This document shows positions 1-11,210 of a stretch of 64,000 nt of DNA, piece after piece. Every line of letters begins with the position of its first letter. The first letter of the stretch is position 1. Under the pieces are notes generated by a model. The model worked only from the letters and a program-made list of their open reading frames with translations, was not told where the DNA came from and made no database searches. The stretch comes from Paraphysomonas bandaiensis (lineage: Eukaryota; Chrysophyceae): NCBI GenBank assembly GCA_965644295.1, contig CBFFRP010000527.1:1-64000 (forward strand), written 5' to 3'. The translations under genes and the position numbers were made by a program.

Positions 1-1462
1 CGAGGAGAATAAGAATCCTTTTACTTGTTACTATGCCCAGCTACTCCATCAGGTACATACCTCTATACACATACATATATATACATACATATATATATGC
101 CTATATACATACATACATATGATTACACTCACTATGTCTCATATCTTATACAGGGAAATATGCTACAGGATTTGGTAGGGATACTATGATACCATAACTC
201 TGTATGACTCCATATCATGCTGTAGGTACGTACTGGAACATACCAACAGGCCATTCTAGAAAACAGATCAAATTTTGAAGGAAAAGTTGTATTAGATGTT
301 GGGACAGGGACTGGAATTCTTTCATTTTTTGCTGCTCAAGCTGGAGCTAGAAAAGTATATGCTGTGGAAGCAAGTCAATCTGCAGAGTATGCTCAGTTAC
401 TGGCTGATCACAATGGCTTTTCTGGAATAGTAGAAGTAGTTCAAGGAAAGCTGGAGGATATTACATTACCTGAAAAGGTTGATGTAATTATATCGGAGCC
501 CATAGGTTTTTTGTTGGTGCATGAGCGGATGCTTGAGTCATACGTCGTGGCCCGGGACAAATTTTTGAAACCGAGCGGTCTCATGATGCCGACAACCGGA
601 AGCATTATTTTCTCACCAATGACTGATGACGCTTTGTATAAAGATCAGCTAGCGAAAGCTGCACTATGGGAGGTACTTATTTTTTAAGCCCTCTTACCCT
701 AATTCCATAATCTGATATTTTCTGCAGAATCCGAGTTTCTATGGCATTGATCTGACGCCTCTCGTGGAGAGGGCAAGACTTGAAAATTTTTCTCAACCCA
801 TTGTTGGATTCTTCCCATCTTCCAACCTGATCTCTTCGTCCCGTACTGTGCACTGTATAGACTTTGGAACTGTTACCACTGACGAGTTAACCAATTTCGA
901 GATCGCCTACAGATTTCCTATAGACAGAACAGGTTTTGAATCTGATGCTCCGTATATATTGTAAGATATCTGACTGAGTATGATGTGAGCAGCTATAATG
1001 CATGGGTTTGGATGCTGGTTTGATTTGGGGTTTCTTGGCCAAGACAATCACGTCGTGCTTTCCACCTCCCCAGACCATCCCGGAACTCACTGGTATCAGG
1101 TATATTTATGGGTTGTCTCGGTACTGCATGACCTCATATACACCGTCAGTGTCGCCTTCTATTGGCCGATCCCATTGCTGTAAATAGGGGTCAGGTGGTC
1201 GCAGGGAGAATGGTGTTTGTGGCGAATGACAGATTCAGCTATGACATCGAAATAACCGCTTGTATTGAAGGCACACATATCAGTACCACTAGCACTGTGC
1301 ACCTCCACGACCAGGTACTTATCGCTACCTGCCAACTTAGCTGATGCATTATCAAAGTGTTTCGCCTGTGTATATTATTTTTTCATTCATAGTGATTGAT
1401 GTTGGTATATGCAGGCATATCAGTATCTACAGACCGGTCCCACCACTGCAGAAGGCTTCTAG
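1..1462 (+). CDS. CARM1: CARM1/PRMT4-type protein arginine methyltransferase, 5'-truncated by window edge
   Basis: Class I protein arginine methyltransferase that uses S-adenosylmethionine; CARM1 enzymes methylate histone H3 and transcription or splicing factors in the nucleus. Seven exons join in frame: 1-52, 154-174, 226-672, 728-932, 993-1099, 1150-1314 and 1415-1462 (stop TAG). Seen directly: SAM-binding motif [21 protein letters not shown], the double-E loop [16 protein letters not shown], the THW loop (GTHWYQ) and the closing beta-barrel segment [13 protein letters not shown]. The exon 1-3 join reads [17 protein letters not shown], the CARM1/PRMT4 pattern. Introns are 50-101 nt with GT-AG ends. 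The N-terminal part lies upstream of the window, so a CARM1-type PH-like N-terminal domain cannot be checked. The C-terminal tail after the barrel is only about 15 residues, so the long activation tail of animal CARM1 is absent. Other type I PRMTs are less likely given the NMLQDxVRTGTY signature. Confidence 0.93.
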
Positions 1463-1674
1463 GCTGAGAGGTGTGCATTTGCATATCCATTCAGGTTCAC
1501 TGATAGTATTTTTTCAGCAGCTGATGTCGATGTTCTTGATCTGGGCATAAATATAACTTAGATAGTGTGGGAGTGAAGTATGGTGGTGGTCGTTTGCTTG
1601 TGACCAATCCCGTGCTGAAGGCACCACAGTATAACTTCGATCTATAATTTTCTTCTGTATTGTTGATACGACAC
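1463..1674. other. CARM1 3' flank
   Basis: Non-coding sequence between the CARM1-like stop codon and the first 380-bp repeat beside the retrotransposon. No gene or RNA recognised. Confidence 0.5.
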
Positions 1675-2054
1675 TTCCGCACTCCACAGCTCAACTTTTG
1701 TTAGAATTGTTGAGTACATATAATGCTTGCATGATGGTTACGTTCCCTTGTATTCCCATAACATTAGCAGTTTTGTCCTATCGAGACTTCTGATTAATTC
1801 CATCATATTAATAAATGATAGTAAGTGTTCATAGCCGTCATGTGACTGTTTATTTTAAACGAATCACGGAAGTAGTAGAGTGCTGGGTCAGACCACATAA
1901 TACCCACTCCATGGGCTATTCACTCAACAACCAACTAGTAAAATTATGCTCGACATGTTTTACCATTCATTGGCATTCCCTACCATCTACAATTATATTC
2001 TTTCTTCCACCAATCAATAATCATATCAGACCTTCGATAGTCACAAACTTATAC
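1675..2054. repeat. 380-bp direct repeat, left copy, abutting 5' LTR
   Basis: This segment begins TTCCGCACTCC and ends CTTATAC directly against the 5' LTR. It recurs at 7512-7891 with constant offset 5837 and no difference that I could find by eye. It is outside the LTRs and is far longer than the 5-bp target duplication expected of Ty1/copia integration. The copy here is preceded by ACAC; the other by TCAT. Confidence 0.95.
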
Positions 2055-2346
2055 TATTAGAATATGGACTGTATCCTAGTATATTCAATGTGGTACTTGA
2101 AGACAATGTACGAGAATACAGTAAAGTATGGTGATGTGTAGATGCTGTTATGATATTGAGAAAACTGAAATAGTTTGCTCTTTCAAGATATGTTTAGTAG
2201 CGAAAGGTCTACAGAAGTAGTGATTTATGCATGGCACAAAACGAGCTTGTGTTGTTTAACACAATTCGTGTAAACGATATTAATAAATCTATCTAGTCTA
2301 ACAACTTAATCTCTCTTTGATCTAAGTAAAATGAGCATTTCCCAAC
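2055..2346 (+). repeat. 5' LTR (292 bp)
   Basis: It matches 7216-7507 at constant offset 5161. It begins TATTAGAATATGG and ends TTTCCCAAC, so it lacks the usual TG...CA termini. The gag-pol ATG (2331) lies 16 nt inside its 3' end. Confidence 0.95.
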
Positions 2347-5300
2347 ATGGTAGCGAGCGAGGAGGAGAGAAGGAGGATAGAGGAGTAGTTCCTCAGTTCA
2401 ACGAGACTAACGTTGAACAATGGATTGAGGACTTCGAGACATTCCTTATGAGGAAGGAACAAAGCGAGGTAGCGGTGGAACTGCCACCTAAGGAGAGCGA
2501 CTTCGGGGAGCAGCCACTTACGTTGATGGAGGAGAAGGCGTACAGACAGGCTGTGAAGAGGTATTGGAAGGCGAACGCCATAGCTTATTCTTACTGCAGG
2601 GATGCGGTGCAGCATTCCCCGAAAGCGCTGCGTAAATTCCATCTTACCCACAAAGCGTTCAAGGCAGAAGGGAGTGGTGTAAACAGGTTCAAAACACATG
2701 TAATGATTGATGAGTTGAAGAAGTGTTTTGCTGGAGGGAAGCAAAATAGGATCAGTGACCTCTTAACTCAATATGGTTCTTTCCGTATGCGTCCGGAGGA
2801 GACGGCGAAGGACTACGTACTACGGTTCGAACTACTGCTGAAGGAACTACAGGAGCAGCAGCAGGATATCTCGGAGGTATCAAAAACAAGTCGACTACGA
2901 GAAGGCTTGCTCAATGAAGAGTATGCTCAACTGAGAGTTGGATTATACTTGATGGATGATGATGTTAATTATGTAACTGTATCACGTAAGATAGAAGGCT
3001 ATGATGATACTATGGCTGGGAAGGAAGCGTTGGAGAAGAAGCGTAAAAGAGTGGAGGAGCTGAACCTGATAGACAGTAAGAAACGATATCGCAGAGAGAG
3101 GGATCATCGTAAGAAGAACAACGGTAAGAAGAAGCCGATGAAGAAGGATACAGAGATTACAGGGCAGCGACCTGGAAGTGCCGAATATACTGGGTGCAGA
3201 AATTGTAAGTCAAAGGAACATCTTGCCATCGATTGTCCAGCATCGAAAAAGAAGTACTCGCAAAGCAAGAGCAAGGCTGTGAGGTTTCAAGATGGAAGGA
3301 AACCAGACAAAAGACTACTTACAGTTGAAAACATCAGGCGTGGAGAGCCAGCGGATTTGTCTGACGAAGACGAAGCAAATATGATCGAGCAACAGGAAGA
3401 GTATCACTTGTCATGTAATGTGTATGAGACGAATATATGCAGTAGTGTGCATGAGGATATTCACTATACATACATTGATACCTGTTGTTCGTCATCAATG
3501 TTTTTGATAAATGATGTGAATATACTTGATAGTCATATGCACACATCAAAGGTTATTAATGGTTCGAAAAAAGGGTCAGAGATATGCGTCACGAGTGTAG
3601 GTTCCCGTGGAGCATGGAAGAACATTGAGGTATCAAGTCAGATAAATCGGTGTCTTTGTTCTGGACGGAAGTTGAACGATATGGGATATCGATTTACTGT
3701 ATGGTATGGTATACAGATATATGACAGAAATACGGATGAGCTGGTGTTGGAGGGACCTATGAAGAATGGAATGACTGCTGTGCCAACACAGCAGTTATTG
3801 GAGCTTCCAGACGTATCGACATCCAGTGATTCAGAAGTAAATCTCAGTGACCGTACGGGTGAGGATGAACTGGAGCTGTTACATAGGAGAGCGGGTCATT
3901 TTAACAAGCATGCGTTGGTAGAAGCCCACAAAAGAATGCTAATTATTGGGACTGGACTGAAACGAAAACATCTCTCGAAACGTGTTTCCAAAGAACAGTG
4001 TCTATGTGATGTATGCGCCAGGGCGAAGATCACCAGAGTAAGTTTTCGGACAAAGGATGAGGACTCCGTTCGTCCAAATTTCTCGGCCGATATAGCAGTA
4101 TACTTAAATTGTCCAGCTCGAGGAGGGGAAATATATGTGCTCAAACTAACACACCATGCCAGTCGGATGTTCTGGTCGGAAGGGCTTGTTCATAGGACTG
4201 GGTCATCGGTACTGCAGGTTTTCAAGAAGATTTTTGAAGGAGATGTGAAAAGGTACAAATTAGAAATGCATCATTACCATGCAGATGGAGCAGGGGAGCT
4301 AATATGTGATGAGCTGCGACAATATCTTAGGTCACAGGGTTGCTATCAACATACGTGGAGCTCTACGGACTCTCCTGAGATGAACGCGATTGAGGAGCGG
4401 AAATTCAGGACCTGTGGTGAGATGACATTAGCGATGCTGATTCAGTCAGGATTGCCTTCACAGTTTTGGCTAGATGCCTACATGGCAGCCAGGTACATAT
4501 TAATTCGATTGCCTACAAAGACAGCGAAGGGGTATATGTCCCCTCTTGAATTTTTGACTGGTGAGGCTCCCAACCTGAAATATCTCAGAGTATGGGGGTG
4601 TCGTGCGTATGTCCTCACTACAAAGGCGGATCGACGGAAAGACTGGGACGACAAGGCCCTTATCGGATATCTGATAGGATATTCAGATGAAAAGGTAGGA
4701 TATGATGTATATCTACCTGCGACTGATAGGGTCGTCACGTCGGTACATGTATTAACTGATGAGTCCATACCGTCACGCTCGGAGAGCTATTTCGCTGAGA
4801 TAGATGCTCTTCGAGTGAAGGAGGCCGAGAGACCGAAAATTGTGTCTGACTATGCGGGCTTAGAAGGTACATATCATATTGATGATGAGGATGGTCTTCT
4901 CTACAAGACCACGAGAGTAGTAGAACGAAAGGGGGTAATAGTAGCCTATCGATCTCTGGTAACTGCAGGTCGGAAGCATATCGAGCACCGGGTGCCGATT
5001 CACGTCGAGGACGTAGTGCGAATGACTGCAGAAACTCCCGGGAATACCGGATATATAGGAAAGGGGGACGCCCTGAGTACTATGCCAGCTAGGGTGCTGG
5101 ACCAGGGAAGACCTGGAGGGTTACAGGAGAGTCCTGACCCAACCTGTCAGGAGACAGCTGTGAGGTTGCAGACCTCTGAAGACTATGAGTCTGGGGTTGT
5201 GAGCGGGGCTCCTCCCACAACGCACGATGTGCGTGCTCAGGATGAGCAAGGTACGGGTTCTTATATACCTCGTCGACCGATTGAACTAGATGGTGATGGT

Positions 5301-7042
5301 CGGGTCCGACGCAAACGGCTGCAGCGGAGACTGGCAAACGCGTCAGTTTTAGGAGAGATTAATATGGTTGAAGTACCGGATGCGCATAATATTGATCTTA
5401 ACCATGCAGAGACAGAAGATATCAAGATACCAAATTCATATGCCGAGGCAGAGAGATCTCCACAGTATCAACAATGGAGAAAAGCTCGAATGGTGGAGAA
5501 GACATCATTGCTGAAAAGACGTGTCTTGAAGATCGTGAAAATTCCAAGCGGAGTGAAATTAGTTAGAGCGAAATATGTGCATACGGTGAAGCGAGACATA
5601 CTAGGGAATATAGTAAAGTACAAGGCTCGGCTAGTGGCATTAGGAAATCTCCAAGAGAAGAAGGAGGAGGAGCCGTCCACTTTCGCTCCAGTGGTTAAGG
5701 GTATAACCATTAGACTAGTGTTAGCGATTGCGTTTATGTTACAGATGCATGTGCATCAATTAGATGTATCATCCGCATTTTGCTATGCAGATCTGGAGGA
5801 TGACGTGTATATGGCACCTCCACCAGATGAGGAATTACTAGCTGGATGGTGTTTTCAACTAATCAAGGCATTGTATGGACTGCGATCTTCACCGCGACAG
5901 TGGAATAAACATATTGACAAGTTTATTAAATCATTGCATTTTACTCCGTGTATTTTGGATACGTGTTTGTATATGCGATGGAGTAACGGAAAACTGCATT
6001 TATTATTGATATATGTTGATGATATCATAATTGCATCCGCTGATCTGACTTACTTGGAAAGCGTAAAGCGTAGGTTCTGTGAAACATTCGAGATGCATGA
6101 TCTGGGAGTGTGTAAGCGATTTCTGAACATCAGGATAACCAGAGGAGAAAATTGGTATATGTTAGATCAATCTGAGTATGCTAAGAATATTATCAAGAAA
6201 TTCAGCTCAGTTATGGGAAAGAGTAGTAAGAATAAGGAGGCCCCACTACCTACTAATGTTCAGGATCTGTTGGCAGAGGAACGTGAACTTACGGAGGAGC
6301 AGAAGCAGTGGGTTGACTCATTTCCGTATCGGCAAATTATTGGAGCAGTGTTGTATCTAGCAATGCATACTAGACCTGATCTGGCTTATGCAGTGGGGTT
6401 ATTGTCTCGATTTAGTAGTTGTCCGACATATGCATCGTGCAAACTGGCGATTCACTTATTGAAATATTTGCGTGGAACAATTGATGAGGGCATCAGATTC
6501 AGTGGGAGTGAGTTCGACTTACATGTGTTCAGTGATTCAGATTGGGCTGGTGATAGACTGACTCGGCGATCGACAACAGGATACATTGTGTTCTTATGTG
6601 CAGGCGCATTGGCCTGGCAGTCTAAACTACAGACCACAGTTGCAACTTCGAGCATGGAATCTGAATATATGGCGGAGTATGCGGCTATGCAAGAACTGGT
6701 GTGGCTTCGGGGGTGTTCAAGGAGCTCGGGCTCTTAGTTGCGAAGCCGACTCCATTCTTTATGGATAGCAAGAGTGCGAAAGATCTCTCCGAGAATCCTG
6801 TGTATCATAAGAGGTCGAAGCATATAGACATCAAGTATCACTGGGTGAGAGAGCATGTAAATGGAAAATTTCCTACGGCAAAGTTGATTCATGTGTCGAC
6901 GGATGATATGGCGGCTGATATTTTCACGAAGGCATTGTCAACGAAACTTTTCAGTCGTCATGAGAAAACTATTACCGGGGTTAAGAGAAGTGTGTCAACC
7001 AGAGTTGAGGAGCAGCAGAAGAAGCGACCCCGAAGAGGTTAA
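2331..7042 (+). CDS. copia gag-pol polyprotein, one -1 frame break at about 6709-6713
   Basis: The first open frame covers 2331-6737 (1,468 residues); the second continues in the -1 frame to the stop at 7040-7042. In order: Gag with retroviral-type capsid region; CCHC zinc knuckle CRNCKSKEHLAIDC near residue 290; aspartic protease with IDTCCSSS near 381, diverged from the usual DSGAS; integrase zinc region (HRRAGH ... CDVCARAK) near 515-560 and the catalytic core; reverse transcriptase with LDVSSAFCYADLEDDVYM and the YVDD box near residue 1229; RNase H with FSDSDWAGD. The frames meet at a run of five G. One more G would restore the conserved order, so this is either a single-base deletion, a homopolymer sequencing error or, less likely, a programmed shift. 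The start ATG is inside the 5' LTR. Confidence 0.93.
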
Positions 7043-7215
7043 AGGTGTGTTTTAGTGGGTGAGAATCCCACATAACTATATATCTAGTTGACTGCTAGTT
7101 ATATATGTATCTTGATAAGATTTCACATCTATTTTACCTATGAGACTAGTTTATAGCATGAAGATCACTGTACTCATTGTTGTTTCGTATCACTGCATTC
7201 TACATTGAGTGGGAG

Positions 7216-7507
7216 TATTAGAATATGGACTGTATCCTAGTATATTCAATGTGGTACTTGAAGACAATGTACGAGAATACAGTAAAGTATGGTGATGTGT
7301 AGATGCTGTTATGATATTGAGAAAACTGAAATAGTTTGCTCTTTCAAGATATGTTTAGTAGCGAAAGGTCTACAGAAGTAGTGATTTATGCATGGCACAA
7401 AACGAGCTTGTGTTGTTTAACACAATTCGTGTAAACGATATTAATAAATCTATCTAGTCTAACAACTTAATCTCTCTTTGATCTAAGTAAAATGAGCATT
7501 TCCCAAC
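7216..7507 (+). repeat. 3' LTR (292 bp)
   Basis: Same sequence as the 5' LTR. It is preceded by the polypurine tract GAGTGGGAG and followed by TCAT and the second 380-bp repeat. Confidence 0.95.
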
Positions 7508-7511
7508 TCAT

Positions 7512-7891
7512 TTCCGCACTCCACAGCTCAACTTTTGTTAGAATTGTTGAGTACATATAATGCTTGCATGATGGTTACGTTCCCTTGTATTCCCATAACA
7601 TTAGCAGTTTTGTCCTATCGAGACTTCTGATTAATTCCATCATATTAATAAATGATAGTAAGTGTTCATAGCCGTCATGTGACTGTTTATTTTAAACGAA
7701 TCACGGAAGTAGTAGAGTGCTGGGTCAGACCACATAATACCCACTCCATGGGCTATTCACTCAACAACCAACTAGTAAAATTATGCTCGACATGTTTTAC
7801 CATTCATTGGCATTCCCTACCATCTACAATTATATTCTTTCTTCCACCAATCAATAATCATATCAGACCTTCGATAGTCACAAACTTATAC
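7512..7891. repeat. 380-bp direct repeat, right copy, abutting 3' LTR
   Basis: Second copy of 1675-2054, four bases after the 3' LTR. From 7892 on, the flanking sequence is single-copy within the window. Confidence 0.95.
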
Positions 7892-8153
7892 AGCCTAAGT
7901 GTTTTAAGTTTTTCTAACATAATTAGAACTGTTATCTTAAACTATCTGTCATAATTCGAATACTTTGAAATACAGCTTCTACTTACACAGTAATTAGCAA
8001 ACCTCAACAAACACAACTACGGATTATAAAGTAACATAGAAAGGCACAAACTATCTCATTAATTAACTGACTACCAGAATATTATTACAGTACTCAACGA
8101 TTGGCCAAAGGTGTCTGTTAAGAATTCGCACCACATATACAATGTGCTATATT
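7892..8153. other. intergenic, 3' side of the LSH/DDM1 gene
   Basis: AT-rich sequence with no gene seen; probably the 3' untranslated and downstream region of the minus-strand SNF2 gene. Confidence 0.4.
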
Positions 8154-10456
8154 CTATTGAATGCCTTGTAAACTGCTACTGCTACCAGTGGTGACGATAT
8201 CATACATTTGACCTTCAGAAGAAATCACGGGATCTCCGGTTTCCGAATCCTCTGCGAATAGCTTCTCCCTGTTCAAAAGGAGCATTAATTCTTCATCCGA
8301 TATATCATCGGAGCTCAGTGTCGTGCGGCCAAGGTTTCGCACGTCGTCTTCCAACAGCTTCCGCAAGTGTGACACCGTGAACACTTCTCCTTGTCGGCGC
8401 CCCGCCTGCCTGAAGTCGCCTCCATGAATGGTCATCCGGTCAAGCTTTTTCTTGCTATAACATCATTACATCTAGCATTTAATTGAAAATCAGCATATAA
8501 TCACCTGATTTGCTTCTCCATCATTTCGATTTCTACACTTCCGGCAGTAAGGAATCTATAGACGGCTACATCTTTTTTCTGGCCTATGCGATGGCAGCGG
8601 TCCTGAGCCTGGAGGTCCTGATGCGGATTCCAGTCACTGTCGAAGAGAATCGCAGTGTCAGCGGATGCTAGATTTATTCCCAGTCCCCCAGCACGCGTAG
8701 AGAGAAGGAAAACGAACATATCTGGGTCCTGGTTAAAGCTGTCGATGGCTGCCTGACGATCGAGCACTTTCGTAGAACCGTCAATACGACAGCAACCGTA
8801 CCCGCGATACGCCAAGTAATCTTGAAGAATGTCAAGTAGTCGAGTCATTTGGGAGAATATCAGCACCCTATGACCACCTTCTCGCAGTACAGGTAGCATC
8901 CGATCTAACAGTTTGAATTTTCCCGAGGCCATTACCAGCAGGGCTGGGTTAGCCTCTCCCAAATATTTTCCACTAACACTGTCTCGAGGTTCTCCGAACA
9001 AAAAAGGATGGTTGCATACTTTTCTCAAATTCATGGTAGAATTCATCTGACTGGTGTCCCGTGCTCCTTCAACTCCCATTGCCACAAGGGTCTCACGTAT
9101 ACTTCCTTGCAGTACTCTGGCGTAGTACTCACGCTGCAAAGAACTCATACCACAGTAAATCACGACCTCTCGCTTGCTAGGCATACCAGATATGACATCG
9201 CGCTTCATACGTCGAAGAAGAAATGGTCGAAGGATTTCGTGCAGCTTAGAAACGAGTCCAGTGCGGGCCTCGTCGCCGACAATATCTTCCACTTGGGTCT
9301 CTCGACCAATGTTTCTGAAACCAAACCAAGACTGAAATACCTCCAGATCATCGAATATCATGGGATTCACGAAATTAAGTAAAGACCAAAGTTCCTCCAA
9401 TGTATTTTGGATGGGTGTTCCCGTCAAGAGCAATCGAGAGGTGGCAGTAATCTGCTTCAGTTCTCGTACTAGGCGACAATTTCTATTCTTAATACGGTGT
9501 CCTTCATCTAGAATGATGTATTGCCAAGTGATTTGCTCAAGAGCAGGGCGGTCAATCATACAGATCTCGAAAGAAGTCACCACCACAGGGAATGACATGT
9601 CCTTACTTTTATGCCGAGGTAATTGGGATGCTCTAATTGCAGCTCGTTCCTCCTTGCTGCCGTGGTAAAGTACCACTGGACAAGATGGAAGCCACTTTTT
9701 AAACTCATTCATCCAATTCGGCAATGTGGCTAGGGGGCCTGCGATAAGGAAAGGGCCGGGTGTACCCGCAGCTCGCAGCTGGGCAATGAGAGATATTATC
9801 TGTATAGTCTTGCCGAGACCCATCTCGTCTGCCAAAATTCCACTGAGTCCATTTTCCCATAAAGAAAGCAACCACTTGAGCCCTTCGACTTGGTATGGCA
9901 TCAGTGTACCTCCAACGAGTGTTGAGGTGACCTTGAAAGCATCTCCATCTTGTACTCCACCTGGGCTATCACTTTCCTTCCCACGGGATCGCTTATTTGA
10001 CTGGCTTTTTCGGGTAGAATTCTTTCGCTTACGAGATTTCGTATCAGTTTGAGATTCTGTATCATTCTCAGTAGTTGCACTAAAATGTCCTGCTTCAATT
10101 CGTCTTCGACATCTTTCTTGATTTTCTTTAATAAAATATGAAAATGTTTCTGCTTTAAGAAGTAAAAGATTTAATTGTTGTCCTTTAGCTTTTAATTCTT
10201 GTGTCTTTGCAGCTAGACTATTAATATCAGTAACTCCTACATCAAATCCACGTAATAATGTAGGTACTACTGGTGGTTGTTCATCATTTTCTTTTGTTTT
10301 ATTTTCTATTTCATTAGCATTAATTTCAGCTTCAGCAATTTTTTGGGCATCTAGAATACTACTTGAGATGTTAGGATCTGTTAGTTCATTAGTATCTGAT
10401 GACATGACAGGAGGGGGTGATGGAGGACAGTCAGTTGATAATGTATTGACAACCAT
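8154..10456 (-). CDS. HELLS: SNF2-family chromatin remodeling ATPase, LSH/DDM1 type
   Basis: Two exons, 10456-8505 and 8454-8154, joined across a 50-nt GT-AG intron; about 750 residues, close to the DDM1 length. DDM1/LSH enzymes remodel nucleosomes in heterochromatin so that DNA methylation and transposon silencing can be maintained. Seen: an acidic and basic N-terminal tail with an SRKRK-type stretch (about residues 140-160, likely nuclear signal); Walker A DEMGLGKT at 210-217; motif II as DEGH; LLLTGTPIQN; the second lobe with LIFSQMTRLLDILQDYL, RIDGST, STRAGGLGINLASAD and DRCHRIGQ. No bromodomain, chromodomain or SANT domain is visible, and the splice join reads EKQIS then KKKLDRMTIHGG, the DDM1/LSH C-terminal pattern. 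ISWI or CHD are less likely because their accessory domains are missing. It is divergent from the dymeclin gene. Confidence 0.93.
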
Positions 10457-11210
10457 GTGTGATTTGATATATAAGTAAGTGTGATGGAATGATGTAATAT
10501 ATGGAGATAAGAAGGTGAGAGTGTGATGGGAACAAGTATATATATATATACGAGATACAGCAGCAGGGTATACTATACAGGTGTATGTCTATATATATAT
10601 ATGGTATATCGTATACAGAGAGACGTAGAGAGAAGGGATGGATATAGTAGTGGTGCTGTGATCTGATTGGATGAATTTATATACAAAGTTTCAAAAATTC
10701 AAAAGATTTAAATTTCGAAAATAGGTATGTATACAGTACCGTAGAAAGCAGTATATGGTCTACAATCAGTGGTGTGTATGACCAACAGCAGTATGCATGG
10801 AATACTGTATTTTTCAATGGGCTACATCCCTAAACCCCTGGTTTTATAGAATGGGGGTTGAATCCCTTGAAAAATTGCCGAAAAGAACAATCAATATCCA
10901 CAACTCCACGGAACTACGCAGATTGGTTATATCTACCAGTACGTACGTATGTATGGAACTTTATAAGACGTCATATCTAATTCTCCTCCTCAACAACACA
11001 CCATTCCACCATATATAAACAAAAAAACATACAGTACTTCAAGTAAAACATTAACTTCACTTCATACTTCGTGTGTATCTTATACTTCATACTGTATGTT
11101 CTTATCATACATACATAATCATACATACATAATCATACATACATACATGTATGTTACTTTAGCTGTATAGTAGTCATATATACATACTTCAGAGACTCTT
11201 ATTGATTGAT
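10457..11210. other. divergent intergenic region between LSH/DDM1 and dymeclin
   Basis: It must hold the promoters of both divergent genes. Low-complexity TATATA and CATA stretches occur (about 10536-10610 and 11108-11150). No specific element can be assigned. Confidence 0.4.

Larger units (their letters stand above)
2055..7507 (+). mobile_element. Ty1/copia LTR retrotransposon, nearly intact
   Basis: Complete LTR element of 5,453 bp: LTR 2055-2346, internal region, LTR 7216-7507. Gene order is gag, protease, integrase, reverse transcriptase, RNase H, with integrase before RT, which defines Ty1/copia (Pseudoviridae-type). A primer-binding-site-like sequence (TGGTAGCGAGCGAG, from 2348) follows the 5' LTR; it resembles the TGGTA start of copia sites complementary to initiator tRNA-Met. 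A purine-rich tract GAGTGGGAG (7207-7215) abuts the 3' LTR. The LTRs appear identical, so insertion is recent. One frame break in the RNase H region is the only coding defect seen. Flanks carry a 380-bp direct repeat instead of a recognisable 5-bp duplication. Confidence 0.96.

Noticed and set aside
1815-2060. 81-residue frame in the 380-bp repeat, also present at 7652
   Set aside because: Duplicated because the DNA is duplicated; composition is not protein-like and no family is recognised.
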